Origin: Microvirga sp. | GTDB taxonomy: Bacteria; Pseudomonadota; Alphaproteobacteria; Rhizobiales; Beijerinckiaceae | Length of the DNA stretch: 64,000 bases | Direction of reading: 5' to 3' | Assembly (NCBI GenBank): GCA_031181145.1 | Contig: JAPSLB010000009.1 | Location: 55,552 to 119,551 of the forward strand | Shown here: piece by piece, positions 44,686 to 52,775 of the stretch | Numbering within the stretch: position 1 is the stretch's first letter | How the letters are laid out: each line of letters begins with the position of its first letter | Program-made: the position numbers and the translations under genes | Notes under the pieces: generated by a model | Databases searched by the model: none | The model's input: the letters and a program-made list of their open reading frames with translations, nothing else | Told to the model about the DNA's origin: nothing

Positions 44686-45435
44686 TCATCGCACCGTCAC
44701 CTGGCCCTTGATCTTCTCGTAGACCGAGCGCCGGAGGATCTTGCGTTTCACGAGATCCTCCACCGACGCATAGGGACGATGCTTGATGATGGCGCGGCCG
44801 ATGGGCCCGGCATTGCGCAGGGAGTTGAGCTGCTCGAAGGACGCCGTGTTGAGATCCACGAGGCCGTTCGCCGGGTCCTGATCGCCGGGGATGGCCGCGA
44901 CGGTCACAGCGCCCGTCATCTCCGCATCGACGGAAGGCGGCGGCGCTGCGACGGGGGCGGCCTGCTGCACCTCGGGCGGCGCTGCGGCGGGGGCGGGCTG
45001 CAGCGCCTCGTCCCTCGGCGCATCGGCGCTCGGGATCGCGGCAGGCGGCGCGGCGGCCTGGTCGCCGCTCATGTCGGCCGGCGCGGAGGCGGTTGCGCTC
45101 GCCTGAACGGGCTCCTCCGCGGACGGCGCCGGAGCGTCCGCCGATGGGAGGCCGCTGGCATCCATGGGAGCGGCCGTGAGCGGGTCCGCCGTAGCGACCT
45201 GCACCGGAGCGTTCTGAGCGGGCTGCCCGATCGCCTGTGCCGCGGCCGTGTCCGTGCTCTCGTGCGGTGCCCCGGCGTCGGCGAGATCGGGCGGAACGCC
45301 CTGATCCTCCACCGTAAGGGACAGCGCCAATGCGCCCGACGCGGCGATGGTCACCACGACGAAAACACGCACCATCTGAAATGCGAACGTATTGCGCGAC
45401 CGGATACGCGCTTGGGAGAGATTGCCTATACGCAT
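44686..45435 (-). CDS. Membrane-anchored ComEA-like helix-hairpin-helix protein
   Basis: A 249-residue protein with three parts. An N-terminal membrane helix (about residues 18-40, MVRVFVVVTIAASGALALSL) leads into a 130-residue alanine/proline-rich low-complexity linker, and the last 55 residues form a ComEA/PulG-type HhH: GLVDLNTASFEQLNSL followed by NAGPIGRAIIKHRPY and KRKILRRSVYEKIKGQ. ComEA proteins bind DNA during natural transformation, but many related HhH proteins have no such role. The start at 45435 is preferred; a TTG 24 bases earlier is possible. It stands alone. Confidence 0.75.
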   Translation of the reverse strand: MRIGNLSQARIRSRNTFAFQMVRVFVVVTIAASGALALSLTVEDQGVPPDLADAGAPHESTDTAAAQAIGQPAQNAPVQVATADPLTAAPMDASGLPSADAPAPSAEEPVQASATASAPADMSGDQAAAPPAAIPSADAPRDEALQPAPAAAPPEVQQAAPVAAPPPSVDAEMTGAVTVAAIPGDQDPANGLVDLNTASFEQLNSLRNAGPIGRAIIKHRPYASVEDLVKRKILRRSVYEKIKGQVTVR

Positions 45436-45547
45436 GTTGACACCCGCACGCTGTTTCAACCCTTGTGCAACAGAAGCAACTCTTGAGTATTCCCGCGATA
45501 TGGCAGATCAGTGGCAGAAAAAACTCAGGTTATAGCATTGAAATACG

Positions 45548-45565
45548 TTCATCTTTGAAGATGAA
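45548..45565. promoter_or_regulatory. Perfect palindrome upstream of the ABC importer
   Basis: TTCATCTT (45548-45555), a TG centre, then AAGATGAA (45558-45565) form a perfect 8-bp inverted repeat in the 313-bp gap between the divergent HhH and ABC genes. It could be an operator; the protein is unknown. Confidence 0.45.
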
Positions 45566-45670
45566 GGCTCGAATCTTCATTGCCCGGCCCGGCGAAGCCG
45601 ACCTGAACACCTCCCTCCTGCGCGGCCCTTCGGGTCCGCGTCCCACGATGCGCTCCTGCAAGAGAGGGAG

Positions 45671-45718
45671 TGCCGGATGGGTCCAAATGCGGATTCCCCT
45701 TTCGGGTCCGATGTTCTA
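45671..45718 (-). repeat. Dispersed intergenic repeat, family 2 (copy 1, partial)
   Basis: Contains GGATTCC and TCCGATGTTCTAG and matches the reverse strand of the copy at 53557-53609, though degraded at the 5' end. It ends 30 bases before the ABC substrate-binding protein start. Confidence 0.55.
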
Positions 45719-45748
45719 GCCTTCCCTTGTCAGCGGAGGGCCGATGCG

Positions 45749-46723
45749 ATGCGGCGCAGGTGGCTGTTGTGTCTCGGACTCGTCGTGTCGCTGCTGGCCC
45801 CGCAGGCACCCGCTCCCGCGCAGACCGCAACGGCTCTTCGCGTCGGGCACTTTCCCAACATCACCCATGTACAGGCGCTCGTCGCCCGCGCCATGGAGCG
45901 GCAGGGCAGGAGCTGGTTCGCCGACAGGCTGGGCCCCGGCGTCAGGATCGACTGGTACGCCTATAACGCGGGCCCGAGCGCCATGGAGGCGATCTTCGCC
46001 AAGTCGCTCGACCTCACCTATGTGGGTCCGAACCCGGCGCTGAACGCCTATGCGCGCTCCCGCGGGAGCGAGGTGCGCGTGATCGCGGGCGCCGTGAACG
46101 GCGGCTCCGCCCTCGTGGTGCAGGGAAATTCCACGCTCACGAAACCCGCCGACTTCAAAGCCAAGCGCATCGCGACGCCGCAATTCGGCAACACGCAGGA
46201 CGTAGCGGCCCGCGCCTGGCTGGTGGCGGGCGGCCTGCGCATCACGCAGACGGGCGGCGACGCTCAGGTCGTGCCCGCCGGCAATCCCGACCAGCTTTCG
46301 CTGTTCAAGAGCAAGCAAGTCGACGCGGTCTGGACGGTGGAGCCCTGGGTGTCGCGGCTCGAAGGAGAGGCCGGCGGCAAGGTGCTGGTGGAGGAGCGTG
46401 ACGCGATCACCACCGTTCTCGTCTCGAGCGTGGATCTTCTCGGGCGGAACCGCGATCTCGCCAGACGCTTCGTGGCGGCGCATCGCGATCTCACCGAATG
46501 GATCGGGCAGAATCCCGAGGAGGCGCAGCGTCTCGCCCGCGAGGAGTTGCAGGCGTCCTTCAGGCTCGTCATGGAGCCCGAACTCGTGGCGCGCGCCTGG
46601 GCGCGCATGAACATCACGGCCGACGTGACGCTTTCGGCGTTCCAGTCCTTCGTGACGAGCGCGCAGGCCGTGGGCTTCCTGCGCGGCACCCCTGCCCTCG
46701 ACCGCCTGATCGAGGAGCCTTGA
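45749..46723 (+). CDS. ABC transporter substrate-binding protein (NitT/TauT/SsuA-like)
   Basis: A 324-residue periplasmic binding protein. The signal peptide (about residues 1-24) ends in APAPAQ. The mature protein begins ALRVGHFPNITHVQALVA, the usual start of the nitrate/taurine/aliphatic sulfonate class, and continues with IDWYAYNAGPSAMEAIFAKSLDLTYVGPNPALN and GSALVVQG. The ATG at 45749 is chosen for GGAGGG at 45735-45740. The ligand (sulfonate, nitrate or a related anion) cannot be decided from sequence alone. It starts an importer operon with ATPase and permease, joined by stop/start overlaps. Confidence 0.88.
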   Translation: MRRRWLLCLGLVVSLLAPQAPAPAQTATALRVGHFPNITHVQALVARAMERQGRSWFADRLGPGVRIDWYAYNAGPSAMEAIFAKSLDLTYVGPNPALNAYARSRGSEVRVIAGAVNGGSALVVQGNSTLTKPADFKAKRIATPQFGNTQDVAARAWLVAGGLRITQTGGDAQVVPAGNPDQLSLFKSKQVDAVWTVEPWVSRLEGEAGGKVLVEERDAITTVLVSSVDLLGRNRDLARRFVAAHRDLTEWIGQNPEEAQRLAREELQASFRLVMEPELVARAWARMNITADVTLSAFQSFVTSAQAVGFLRGTPALDRLIEEP

Positions 46724-47529
46724 TGGAGGCATCCCCGCATCCCTCATCCGGAACACGTCCCGCCAAGCTCGTGATCGAGGGCGTGTCGAAACGGTTCACG
46801 TCCAACAGAAGCAACCTGCAGGCGCTCGACGACGTCTCGCTGAGCGTCGCCGAGGGCGAGTTCGTCTGCCTGCTGGGCCCCAGCGGCTGCGGGAAATCCA
46901 CGCTGCTGAACATCGTCGCGGGCCTCACCAGGCCCGATCGGGGCCGCGTGCTCGCCGACGGCAAGCTCGTGGAAGGACCGGGGCAGGAGCGTCTCGTGAT
47001 GTTCCAGGAATCGGCGCTGTTTCCATGGCTGGACGCCTTCGGCAACGTGATGTTCGGCCTCAAGCTCAAGCCCGACCTCACCAACAGGGAACGCCGCCGC
47101 ATCGCCGATGACTATCTGGAGCTCGTGGGCCTCGAGAAGTTCAAGCACGCGCAGATCCATGAATTGTCGGGCGGCATGAAGCAGCGCGTCGCGCTCGCGC
47201 GGGCGCTCGCGCCCGATCCGCAGGTGCTGCTGATGGACGAGCCCTTCGGCGCGCTCGACGCCATGACCCGCGATCAGCTCTACGACGACATCCAGCGCAT
47301 CTGGATGGAGAGCCGCAAGACCATCATCTTCGTCACGCACAACGTGCGCGAGGCGGTGTGCCTGGGCGACCGCATCGTGCTCATGTCGCCCTCGCCGGGA
47401 CGCATCGCGCAGGTGTTCGACATTCCCCTGCCCCGCCTGCGCGACATCAACAGCCCCGAGCTCGCGTCCTACGCGTCCCGGATCGCGGCGGCGGTGAAGG
47501 GCACCGCCGACGGAGCGGCCTCCGAATGA
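46723..47529 (+). CDS. ABC transporter ATP-binding protein (NitT/TauT-type)
   Basis: A 268-residue ATPase. Walker A is GPSGCGKSTLLN, the Q-loop sits in VMFQESALFPWL, the signature is LSGGMKQRVALARAL, Walker B is VLLMDEPFGALD and the switch histidine is in FVTHNVREA. These are typical of the SsuB/TauB/NrtD class. The start at 46723 shares one base with the upstream stop (TGATG), and the permease start overlaps its own stop, so the three genes are translationally coupled. Confidence 0.93.
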   Translation: MEASPHPSSGTRPAKLVIEGVSKRFTSNRSNLQALDDVSLSVAEGEFVCLLGPSGCGKSTLLNIVAGLTRPDRGRVLADGKLVEGPGQERLVMFQESALFPWLDAFGNVMFGLKLKPDLTNRERRRIADDYLELVGLEKFKHAQIHELSGGMKQRVALARALAPDPQVLLMDEPFGALDAMTRDQLYDDIQRIWMESRKTIIFVTHNVREAVCLGDRIVLMSPSPGRIAQVFDIPLPRLRDINSPELASYASRIAAAVKGTADGAASE

Positions 47530-48299
47530 AGCGCGCAGCCGTCGCCCTCCTCTTCTTCGCGAGCCTCATCGGCGCGTGGGAGCTCGCCGTCCGCAGCGGG
47601 CGCTGGTCCGCGGTGCTGCTGCCCTCGCCCTTCTTCGTGGCGGAATACATCTGGGGCGCGCTCCTCGACGGCACGCTGCTCGAATCCACCTGGGTGACGC
47701 TCAAGCGCCTGCTCGTCGGCTATGCCGCCGGCGTGCTCATCGGCCTGCCGCTCGGGCTCCTCACCAGCACGTCGCAGTTCCTGGAGGACACCCTCGGGGC
47801 GCTGGCATTGGGTTTCCAGACGCTGCCGAGCGTGTGCTGGGTGCCGCTCGCGCTCGTGTGGTTCGGGCAGACGGAAGGCGCGATGCTCTTCGTGGTGATC
47901 ATGGGCACCGTGTGGTCCGTGATCATCGCCACCGATCACGGCGCGCGCAACATTCCGCCGATCTACGCGCGCGCGGCGCGCACCATGGGCTCGGAAGGGT
48001 TCCACAAATGGACGCGGGTGATCCTGCCCGCCTCGCTGCCCTTCCTGGTCAGCGGCATGAAGCAGGGCTGGGCCTTCGCCTGGCGTTCGCTGATGGCGGC
48101 GGAGATCTACGTCACGATCCTCACCGGCTTCGGCCTCGGCCACCTGCTCCATTACGGGCGCGAGCTGAACGCCATGGAACAGGTCATCGGCATCATGACC
48201 GTGATCGTGGTGATCGGCCTTCTCGTGGACCGCGTGCTGTTCTCGCCCTGGGAGCGCTTCCTGCACCGCCGCTGGGGCACGAACCTGAAGGAGACGTGA
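47526..48299 (+). CDS. ABC transporter permease (NitT/TauT-type)
   Basis: A 257-residue permease with about six membrane helices. It has the EAA-type loop in ARAARTMGSEGFHKWTRVILPASLPFLVSGMK (core AARTMG...LPASLP), which contacts the ATPase. The GWAFAWRSLMAAEIY segment after it is typical for the SsuC/TauC group. The ATG overlaps the ATPase stop (ATGA). With the binding protein and ATPase it forms a complete importer. A hairpin follows the gene. Confidence 0.92.
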   Translation: MKRAAVALLFFASLIGAWELAVRSGRWSAVLLPSPFFVAEYIWGALLDGTLLESTWVTLKRLLVGYAAGVLIGLPLGLLTSTSQFLEDTLGALALGFQTLPSVCWVPLALVWFGQTEGAMLFVVIMGTVWSVIIATDHGARNIPPIYARAARTMGSEGFHKWTRVILPASLPFLVSGMKQGWAFAWRSLMAAEIYVTILTGFGLGHLLHYGRELNAMEQVIGIMTVIVVIGLLVDRVLFSPWERFLHRRWGTNLKET

Positions 48300-48306
48300 G
48301 GGAAGT

Positions 48307-48326
48307 GCCCCGGCTCGTGCCGGGGC
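48307..48326. terminator. Hairpin between convergent ABC permease and hemerythrin-like genes
   Basis: GCCCCGGC (48307-48314), loop TCGT, then GCCGGGGC (48319-48326): a perfect 8-bp stem right after the permease stop. No T-run, so termination efficiency is unclear. Confidence 0.45.
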
Positions 48327-48362
48327 GCCGCGCCGCATCCGGGGCCGCCGGCGTTCCGGGTC

Positions 48363-49451
48363 CTATGCCCCGCCCGTCTTCGGCGAGCCCGTGTCGCGGT
48401 TCTCGGTCTGGCCGCCGCCGGTTCCCACCGAGCCGGCAGACGAAGCCGGGCCGCCGCCGGGGGCCGTTCCGCCGGGCTGCAGCGGCGTCGAAAGGCCGGA
48501 GGGCGCGCGAGGCGGATTGGCGGAGGAGAACCATTGCTCGTCCGATCCGGCGCCCGAGCCGGTCGCCGCCGTGCCACCGGTCGCGGAACGGTCCGCTCTC
48601 TCTGCCGCGGGGTCGGACGTCCCCATCGGCCGGGAGGTCCCCATTCCTTGCCCCGTCCCTTGGGACGAGCGCGTGTCCTGCGGCGAACCCATCGCTCGAG
48701 AGGAACCCGTGCCTTGGGAAGCGCCCATGCTGCGCGCGGCTCCGCCAGGGCCGGAGGAGGCGCGGCCTTCCATGCCGCGACGGCTTAGGGAGCGGTCGAT
48801 CACGCCGCTGTCGAGCGGGAATGGCGGCTGCGGCCGGTGCCGCGCGGGGCGCAAGGGGCGGTTCGCCCGCGTCTGCCCGGTCCTCGACAGGCTCCAGGCC
48901 AGGGCCGCGCCGCCGATGGCGAGCGCCCCCGCCAGGATGCCGAAGGTCATTCCCGTCGGCATGCCGTAGCGGCTCGGCATCATCGCCTGCGGCATGTGCC
49001 AGCGGGACGCCTCGTAGGAGGCGATCTTCTCGCGCTCGTAGGCGCGCCGCAGCGCCTCCGCTTCCTGCGCGGAGACGACGCCGTGGGCCGCGACCAGGGC
49101 GCCGTTCTCCTCGAGGCTGAAGGCATGGCGGATCACGCCGACGAGTTCCTTGAAATCGAGCGCCCACTGGCGCGTGTTCTTGTCCGGTTGAGCGGCCAGC
49201 GCATCGAGCCTGCGGCGGATGTCGCGATTCTCGTCGTCGAGCTCGTGGAGATAGGTTTCCGTGCGCCCGTCATCGGCGAGCGCGGGATAGAGAACGTTCT
49301 GCTTGGCCGAGATGTGACGCTCGAGCTCGTCCTGCAGATCGGCGAACAGTTCGGCCCGGCTGTTGGGACCCGCCGGCGTCGCCTCCAGCACCTCCTGACA
49401 GAGTTCCTCGATATTCGCGTGTTCCGACAAGATCATCCGCCACAGGTCCAT
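48363..49451 (-). CDS. Hemerythrin-domain membrane protein with low-complexity tail
   Basis: A 362-residue protein. The N-terminal 120 residues match the hemerythrin HHE domain: histidines H11 (SEHANIEEL), H46 (LERHISAKQ), H69 (LHELDDENRDI) and H109 with E114 (IRHAFSLEENG) could bind a di-iron centre. A membrane helix follows at about 160-185. The rest, about 175 residues, is glycine-, serine- and proline-rich with short repeats such as MGTS and GTG. Such proteins may store or sense oxygen, NO or iron. The start at 49451 follows AGGAGG. Function unproven. Confidence 0.75.
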   Translation of the reverse strand: MDLWRMILSEHANIEELCQEVLEATPAGPNSRAELFADLQDELERHISAKQNVLYPALADDGRTETYLHELDDENRDIRRRLDALAAQPDKNTRQWALDFKELVGVIRHAFSLEENGALVAAHGVVSAQEAEALRRAYEREKIASYEASRWHMPQAMMPSRYGMPTGMTFGILAGALAIGGAALAWSLSRTGQTRANRPLRPARHRPQPPFPLDSGVIDRSLSRRGMEGRASSGPGGAARSMGASQGTGSSRAMGSPQDTRSSQGTGQGMGTSRPMGTSDPAAERADRSATGGTAATGSGAGSDEQWFSSANPPRAPSGLSTPLQPGGTAPGGGPASSAGSVGTGGGQTENRDTGSPKTGGA

Positions 49452-49627
49452 GGCGCGCCTCCTCAAGAGATTGCTTCAGCGGAGAACGGCGCAGGAGGGC
49501 GAGCGTTCCGAGCCCGAACCTCGGCCGCCGCCATTTCCGGCGGACCGGGCCGACGCGGCGCGTGACAAGCGCCCGCCGGGATTGATAAGAGGAGCCTGTT
49601 TCCAGCAGCAGCGATCGGACCACGAGC

Positions 49628-50620
49628 GTGCAGATCCAGCCTCAATCCCTCCGGCCTCTTCCCACCTATGACGACGTGATCGCGGCGGCGGAGCGGATCG
49701 CGGGCGCGGCTCATCGCACGCCGGTGCTCACCTCCCGCACGGCGGACGAGCGCACCGGCGCCAAGCTGTTCTTCAAGGCGGAAAACCTGCAGCGGGGCGG
49801 CGCCTTCAAGTTCCGCGGAGCCTACAACGCCATCGCGCGGCTGCCGGACGACGCCAGGGAACGCGGCGTGGTGGCCTTCTCCTCGGGCAATCACGCCCAG
49901 GCCATCGCCTATGCGGGCCGCCTCCAGAACGTGCCCGCCGTGATCATCATGCCGAAGGACGCGCCCGCCATGAAGGTGGCCGCCACCCGAGGTTATGGCG
50001 GCGAGGTGGTGCTCTACGACCGCTATGCCGAGGACCGGGAGGAGATCGGCCGCAGGCTCTCCGCGGAGCGCGGCCTCACGCTCATCCCGCCCTACGATCA
50101 TGAGGACGTGATCGCGGGCCAGGGCACCGCCGCCAAGGAACTGATCGAGGAGGTCGGGCCTCTCGACATGCTGCTCGTCTGCGTCGGCGGAGGCGGATTG
50201 CTGGCGGGTTCCGCGCTCGCCGCCCAGGCGCTCTCCCCCGCCTGCCGGATCTACGGCGTGGAGCCGGAAGCCGGCAACGACGCGCAGCAATCCTTCCGGT
50301 CGGGCACCATCGTGCGCATTCCCGTGCCCGTCACCATCGCGGACGGCGCTCAGACCACGTATATCGGCCAGAAGACCTTCCCGATCATCCGCGCCCTCGT
50401 CAGCGACATGGTGACCGTGAGCGACGACATGCTGGTGGACACGATGCGTTTCTTCGCCGAGCGCATGAAGATCGTGGTGGAGCCCACCGGCTGCCTCGCG
50501 GCGGCGGCCGCCCTTCACGGAATCGTGCCCTGCGAGGGCAAGCGCGTCGGGATCATCCTCAGCGGCGGCAACGTGGACCCGAAGGCGTTCGCGGGCTTTC
50601 TTTCGGGGACGTTCACCTGA
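49628..50620 (+). CDS. Threonine dehydratase/serine racemase-like PLP enzyme
   Basis: A 330-residue fold-type II PLP enzyme. The PLP lysine is K61 in GGAFKFRGAYNA, the phosphate-binding glycine loop is VGGGGLLAG near residue 190, and SSGNHAQAIAYA is the serine-binding loop. There is no C-terminal ACT domain, so it is the short catabolic form (TdcB, serine racemase or threo-3-hydroxyaspartate dehydratase), not the biosynthetic, isoleucine-regulated IlvA. It starts with GTG at 49628. The exact substrate is undetermined. It ends overlapping, by 8 bases, the 3' end of the next, oppositely oriented gene. Confidence 0.85.
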   Translation: MQIQPQSLRPLPTYDDVIAAAERIAGAAHRTPVLTSRTADERTGAKLFFKAENLQRGGAFKFRGAYNAIARLPDDARERGVVAFSSGNHAQAIAYAGRLQNVPAVIIMPKDAPAMKVAATRGYGGEVVLYDRYAEDREEIGRRLSAERGLTLIPPYDHEDVIAGQGTAAKELIEEVGPLDMLLVCVGGGGLLAGSALAAQALSPACRIYGVEPEAGNDAQQSFRSGTIVRIPVPVTIADGAQTTYIGQKTFPIIRALVSDMVTVSDDMLVDTMRFFAERMKIVVEPTGCLAAAAALHGIVPCEGKRVGIILSGGNVDPKAFAGFLSGTFT

Positions 50621-51335
50621 GGGGGCCCGCGCGCAGGACGACCGCCCTGCCGTCGTGATCGCCGGTCGTCATCTTCGGATCATCCGGCAAGGCGTTGCCG
50701 AGGTTGACGGAGCCTGACGCCTTGTAGGCTGTGCTGCGATCCATCCGCGAGGCGAAATCGTCCCGCGCCTGATTGAAGGACCCGTAGCGATGCCCCGGCC
50801 AGCGGAACGGGTCGACCCGCTCGCGGCTGAAGGCTCCCGTGAAGAGATACGATTGCTCCATCCTGTAGGGGCCGAAGATCCGGCCATGATTGTTGCTGAG
50901 CTCGAACACCTCGTCGGACAGGGCGTCGTCCCAGCCCTTCGGCAGTTGCGCATGAAGCTCCCCGCCGATCAGCGCCTGGTAGCCGGTGGAATGCCCGAGG
51001 CGGACGGGATAGCCCGCCTGGGCAGCCGCTGCGAGCAGCCGCGCGACGGCATCCTGCCCGCTGGCGGCGGCCCCGTCGATGAGGATCACGTTGATCGGCT
51101 CGCGCAGCACCTTGCCCTGGTAGATTTCACCCAGCCAGTCGGACGGCACGCCCTGCGCCGTGAGCATCCACTTGCCGATCGGCGGCAGGCCCGGCGGATC
51201 GGCGGCCTCCCGGTCGGGGCCCGGAGACGGCTGGGACCAGGAGGGCCCGACCCAGGAGAGCCCGACCCAGGAGAGCCCGATCCAGGCGGCGAGCAGCACC
51301 GTGCCCGGCGCCACCCTGTGACGGGCCGCCTTCAT
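50613..51335 (-). CDS. Exported protein of unknown function
   Basis: A 240-residue protein I do not recognise. The signal region contains a repeated WVGLS unit (three 15-base units at 51241-51285). Mature features are PIGKWMLTAQGVPSDWLGEIYQGK near residue 55, an INVILIDGAAASGQDAVARLL stretch, the FELSNNHGRIFGP segment and an R/D-rich end (GSFNQARDDFASRM). The ATG overlaps the stop of the upstream gene (ATGA), and both are exported, so they form a two-gene operon. A hydrolase or binding role cannot be excluded. The start at 51335 is fixed by this overlap. Confidence 0.6.
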   Translation of the reverse strand: MKAARHRVAPGTVLLAAWIGLSWVGLSWVGPSWSQPSPGPDREAADPPGLPPIGKWMLTAQGVPSDWLGEIYQGKVLREPINVILIDGAAASGQDAVARLLAAAAQAGYPVRLGHSTGYQALIGGELHAQLPKGWDDALSDEVFELSNNHGRIFGPYRMEQSYLFTGAFSRERVDPFRWPGHRYGSFNQARDDFASRMDRSTAYKASGSVNLGNALPDDPKMTTGDHDGRAVVLRAGPLR

Positions 51336-51634
51336 GCCTCCCCCCGGGGGGCGAAGAAGCAGATGATCGCCCTGGTGGTCGGCTCCTCGCACATGTGGAA
51401 ATGCCGGTCGGGCGACGGCTTGGCGTTCTCCCGGCCGATCAGGCGGCCGTCCCAGAGGCGATAACCGTCCGCCGTCTCGGTGACGGTTTCGCCCCTGGAG
51501 GCCATCAGCTCGCGGCAATCGTGGTCGCTGCAGCACCAGGCCGGATACCAGCTATGGGCCAGCGCCTGCGAGCCTGCCAGAATGGCCGCTGCCGCGACGG
51601 CGGAGGTTCGCCTGTGTGCCCTTCGTGAGGCCAT
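51332..51634 (-). CDS. Small exported cysteine-rich protein of unknown function
   Basis: A 100-residue protein with a signal peptide (about residues 10-26, ending in QALAHS). The mature part has cysteines in AWCCSDHDCREL and in HMCEEPTTRAIICFF, suggesting disulfides or metal binding. DGYRLWDGRLIGRENAKPSPD lies between them; a similar layout occurs in small periplasmic proteins of the order. It starts at 51634 and is the first gene of a pair with the exported protein downstream. No function is recognised. Confidence 0.6.
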   Translation of the reverse strand: MASRRAHRRTSAVAAAAILAGSQALAHSWYPAWCCSDHDCRELMASRGETVTETADGYRLWDGRLIGRENAKPSPDRHFHMCEEPTTRAIICFFAPRGEA

Positions 51635-51827
51635 GCGGGACAAGCCTTTCTCGAGGACGAGCCTCCTCGGCGGCGAGCTTGTCTTGAATCTTGGGCGGAA
51701 CGATCCCGCGTCCAGTCGTCGGAGCCATGCGACGCTCCGGGTGGCGGCGATACTCGCCCTCCGGTCATGACCTCTCCGACGGTGAACCGGCGTCCTCCGG
51801 CGAGACATGCCCTCATTCGGGAGAGGG

Positions 51828-51877
51828 GCATCGGACAGGCCCGAAGTGCAGGCTCGCTTTCCATGTCCGATGCTCTA
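51828..51877. repeat. Dispersed intergenic repeat, family 2 (copy 2, diverged)
   Basis: GCATCGGAC (51828-51836) and GTCCGATGC (51865-51873) form the outer inverted repeat of this family, with a diverged centre. The element runs to CTCTAG at 51877, so its right end contains the stop codon of the MarR gene (51875-51877). Confidence 0.5.
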
Positions 51878-52348
51878 GGGCCCTTCCGTCGCCGGCCTGG
51901 ACCGGGCGAGGCTGTTCAGCGCGCCGCGCAGATCGTCCGGCCCGAGCCCGGACAGGCGCGCCTCGACGGCCGCATGAAGGTCGCGCCAGACCGGCACCGC
52001 CGAGGCCAGCGTGGTCCGTCCCTTCTCGGTGAGGTGCAGAAGGCGGCTGCGGCGGTCGTCCGGATCCACGCTCACGGCCACGAGGCCGTCGCGCTCCAGC
52101 GGCTTCAGGGCTGCGGTGAGCGTCGTCCGGTCCATGGCCAGCAACTGCGCGACCGCCCCGATGGCAGGCGGCTTGGGACGGTTGAGGGCGTTGAGCAGGG
52201 AGAATTGTCCGGAGGTGAGCCCGAGGGGCTGAAACGCCTCGTCGAAGAGCCGCGAGAGCGTTCGCGCGGCACGCTGCGCGTGGAGGCAGAGACAGGTATC
52301 CCGCACGAAAAGGGTCGTATCGAAGGAAGCATCGCGGCCGTTTGACAT
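51875..52348 (-). CDS. MarR-family transcriptional regulator
   Basis: A 157-residue winged-HTH regulator. The DNA-binding core has LGLTSGQFSLLNAL, IGAVAQLLAMDRTTLTAALKPLERDGLVA (core AMDRTTLTAALKPLERDG) and DPDDRRSRLLHLTEKG, all standard for MarR. A pair of cysteines, CLC, is in the first helix (DTCLCLH), possible redox sensors. The ATG at 52348 lies a few bases from the predicted transcription start, so the message may be leaderless. It diverges from DUF1428 and VOC genes with a palindromic operator between them; it probably represses both. Confidence 0.9.
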   Translation of the reverse strand: MSNGRDASFDTTLFVRDTCLCLHAQRAARTLSRLFDEAFQPLGLTSGQFSLLNALNRPKPPAIGAVAQLLAMDRTTLTAALKPLERDGLVAVSVDPDDRRSRLLHLTEKGRTTLASAVPVWRDLHAAVEARLSGLGPDDLRGALNSLARSRPATEGP

Positions 52349-52382
52349 GGCTCAATTATGTTGATATCAACGTAAATGTCAA
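52342..52382. promoter_or_regulatory. Divergent promoters with shared palindromic operator (MarR/DUF1428)
   Basis: GTTGATATCAAC (52360-52371) is a perfect 12-bp palindrome. Rightward: TTGACA at 52342-52347, 17-base spacer, TATCAA at 52365-52370. Leftward: TTGACA at 52382-52377, 16-base spacer, CATAAT at 52360-52355. The operator overlaps both promoters, as expected for an autoregulated MarR repressor. Confidence 0.7.
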
Positions 52383-52409
52383 TGACAGAGGGAAACCGGG
52401 AGACGCAAG

Positions 52410-52763
52410 ATGACATATGTGGATGGGTTTGTTCTCGCCGTGCCGGCCGACAAGAAGGATATCTATCGCAAGCACGCCGCGGCCGCCGCGCCGCTGTTCA
52501 AGGAATTCGGCGCGACCCGCATGGTCGAATGCTGGGGCGACGACGTGCCGGACGGCAAGCTCACCGACTTCCGCATGGCCGTGAAGGCCAAGGACGACGA
52601 GGTCGTGGTGTTCAGCTGGATCGAGTATCCGTCGAAGGAGGTGCGCGACGCCGCCAACGAGAAGATCATGACCGATCCGCGCATGAAGGCCATGGGCGAC
52701 GAGATGCCCTTCGACGGCAAACGCATGATCTTCGGCGGCTTCGCCCCGATCCTGGACGTCTGA
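52410..52763 (+). CDS. DUF1428-family protein
   Basis: A 117-residue small cytosolic protein of the DUF1428 family, a ferredoxin-like alpha/beta barrel (dimeric) fold. Typical sequence: MTYVDGFVLAVPADKKDIYRKHA with FKEFGATRMVECWGDD, then VVFSWIEYPSKEVRDAANEKIM and MPFDGKRMIFGGF. The family is often encoded near regulators and VOC proteins; biochemical activity is unknown. Transcription probably starts at the rightward promoter 30-40 bases upstream. The VOC gene begins 13 bases after its stop. Confidence 0.88.
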   Translation: MTYVDGFVLAVPADKKDIYRKHAAAAAPLFKEFGATRMVECWGDDVPDGKLTDFRMAVKAKDDEVVVFSWIEYPSKEVRDAANEKIMTDPRMKAMGDEMPFDGKRMIFGGFAPILDV

Positions 52764-52775
52764 AAGGGGTGCCGC

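Noticed and set aside
45436..45748. Extra small gene in the gap upstream of the ABC importer
   Set aside because: Short open frames there have no ribosome-binding site and overlap the palindrome and the degraded family 2 repeat.
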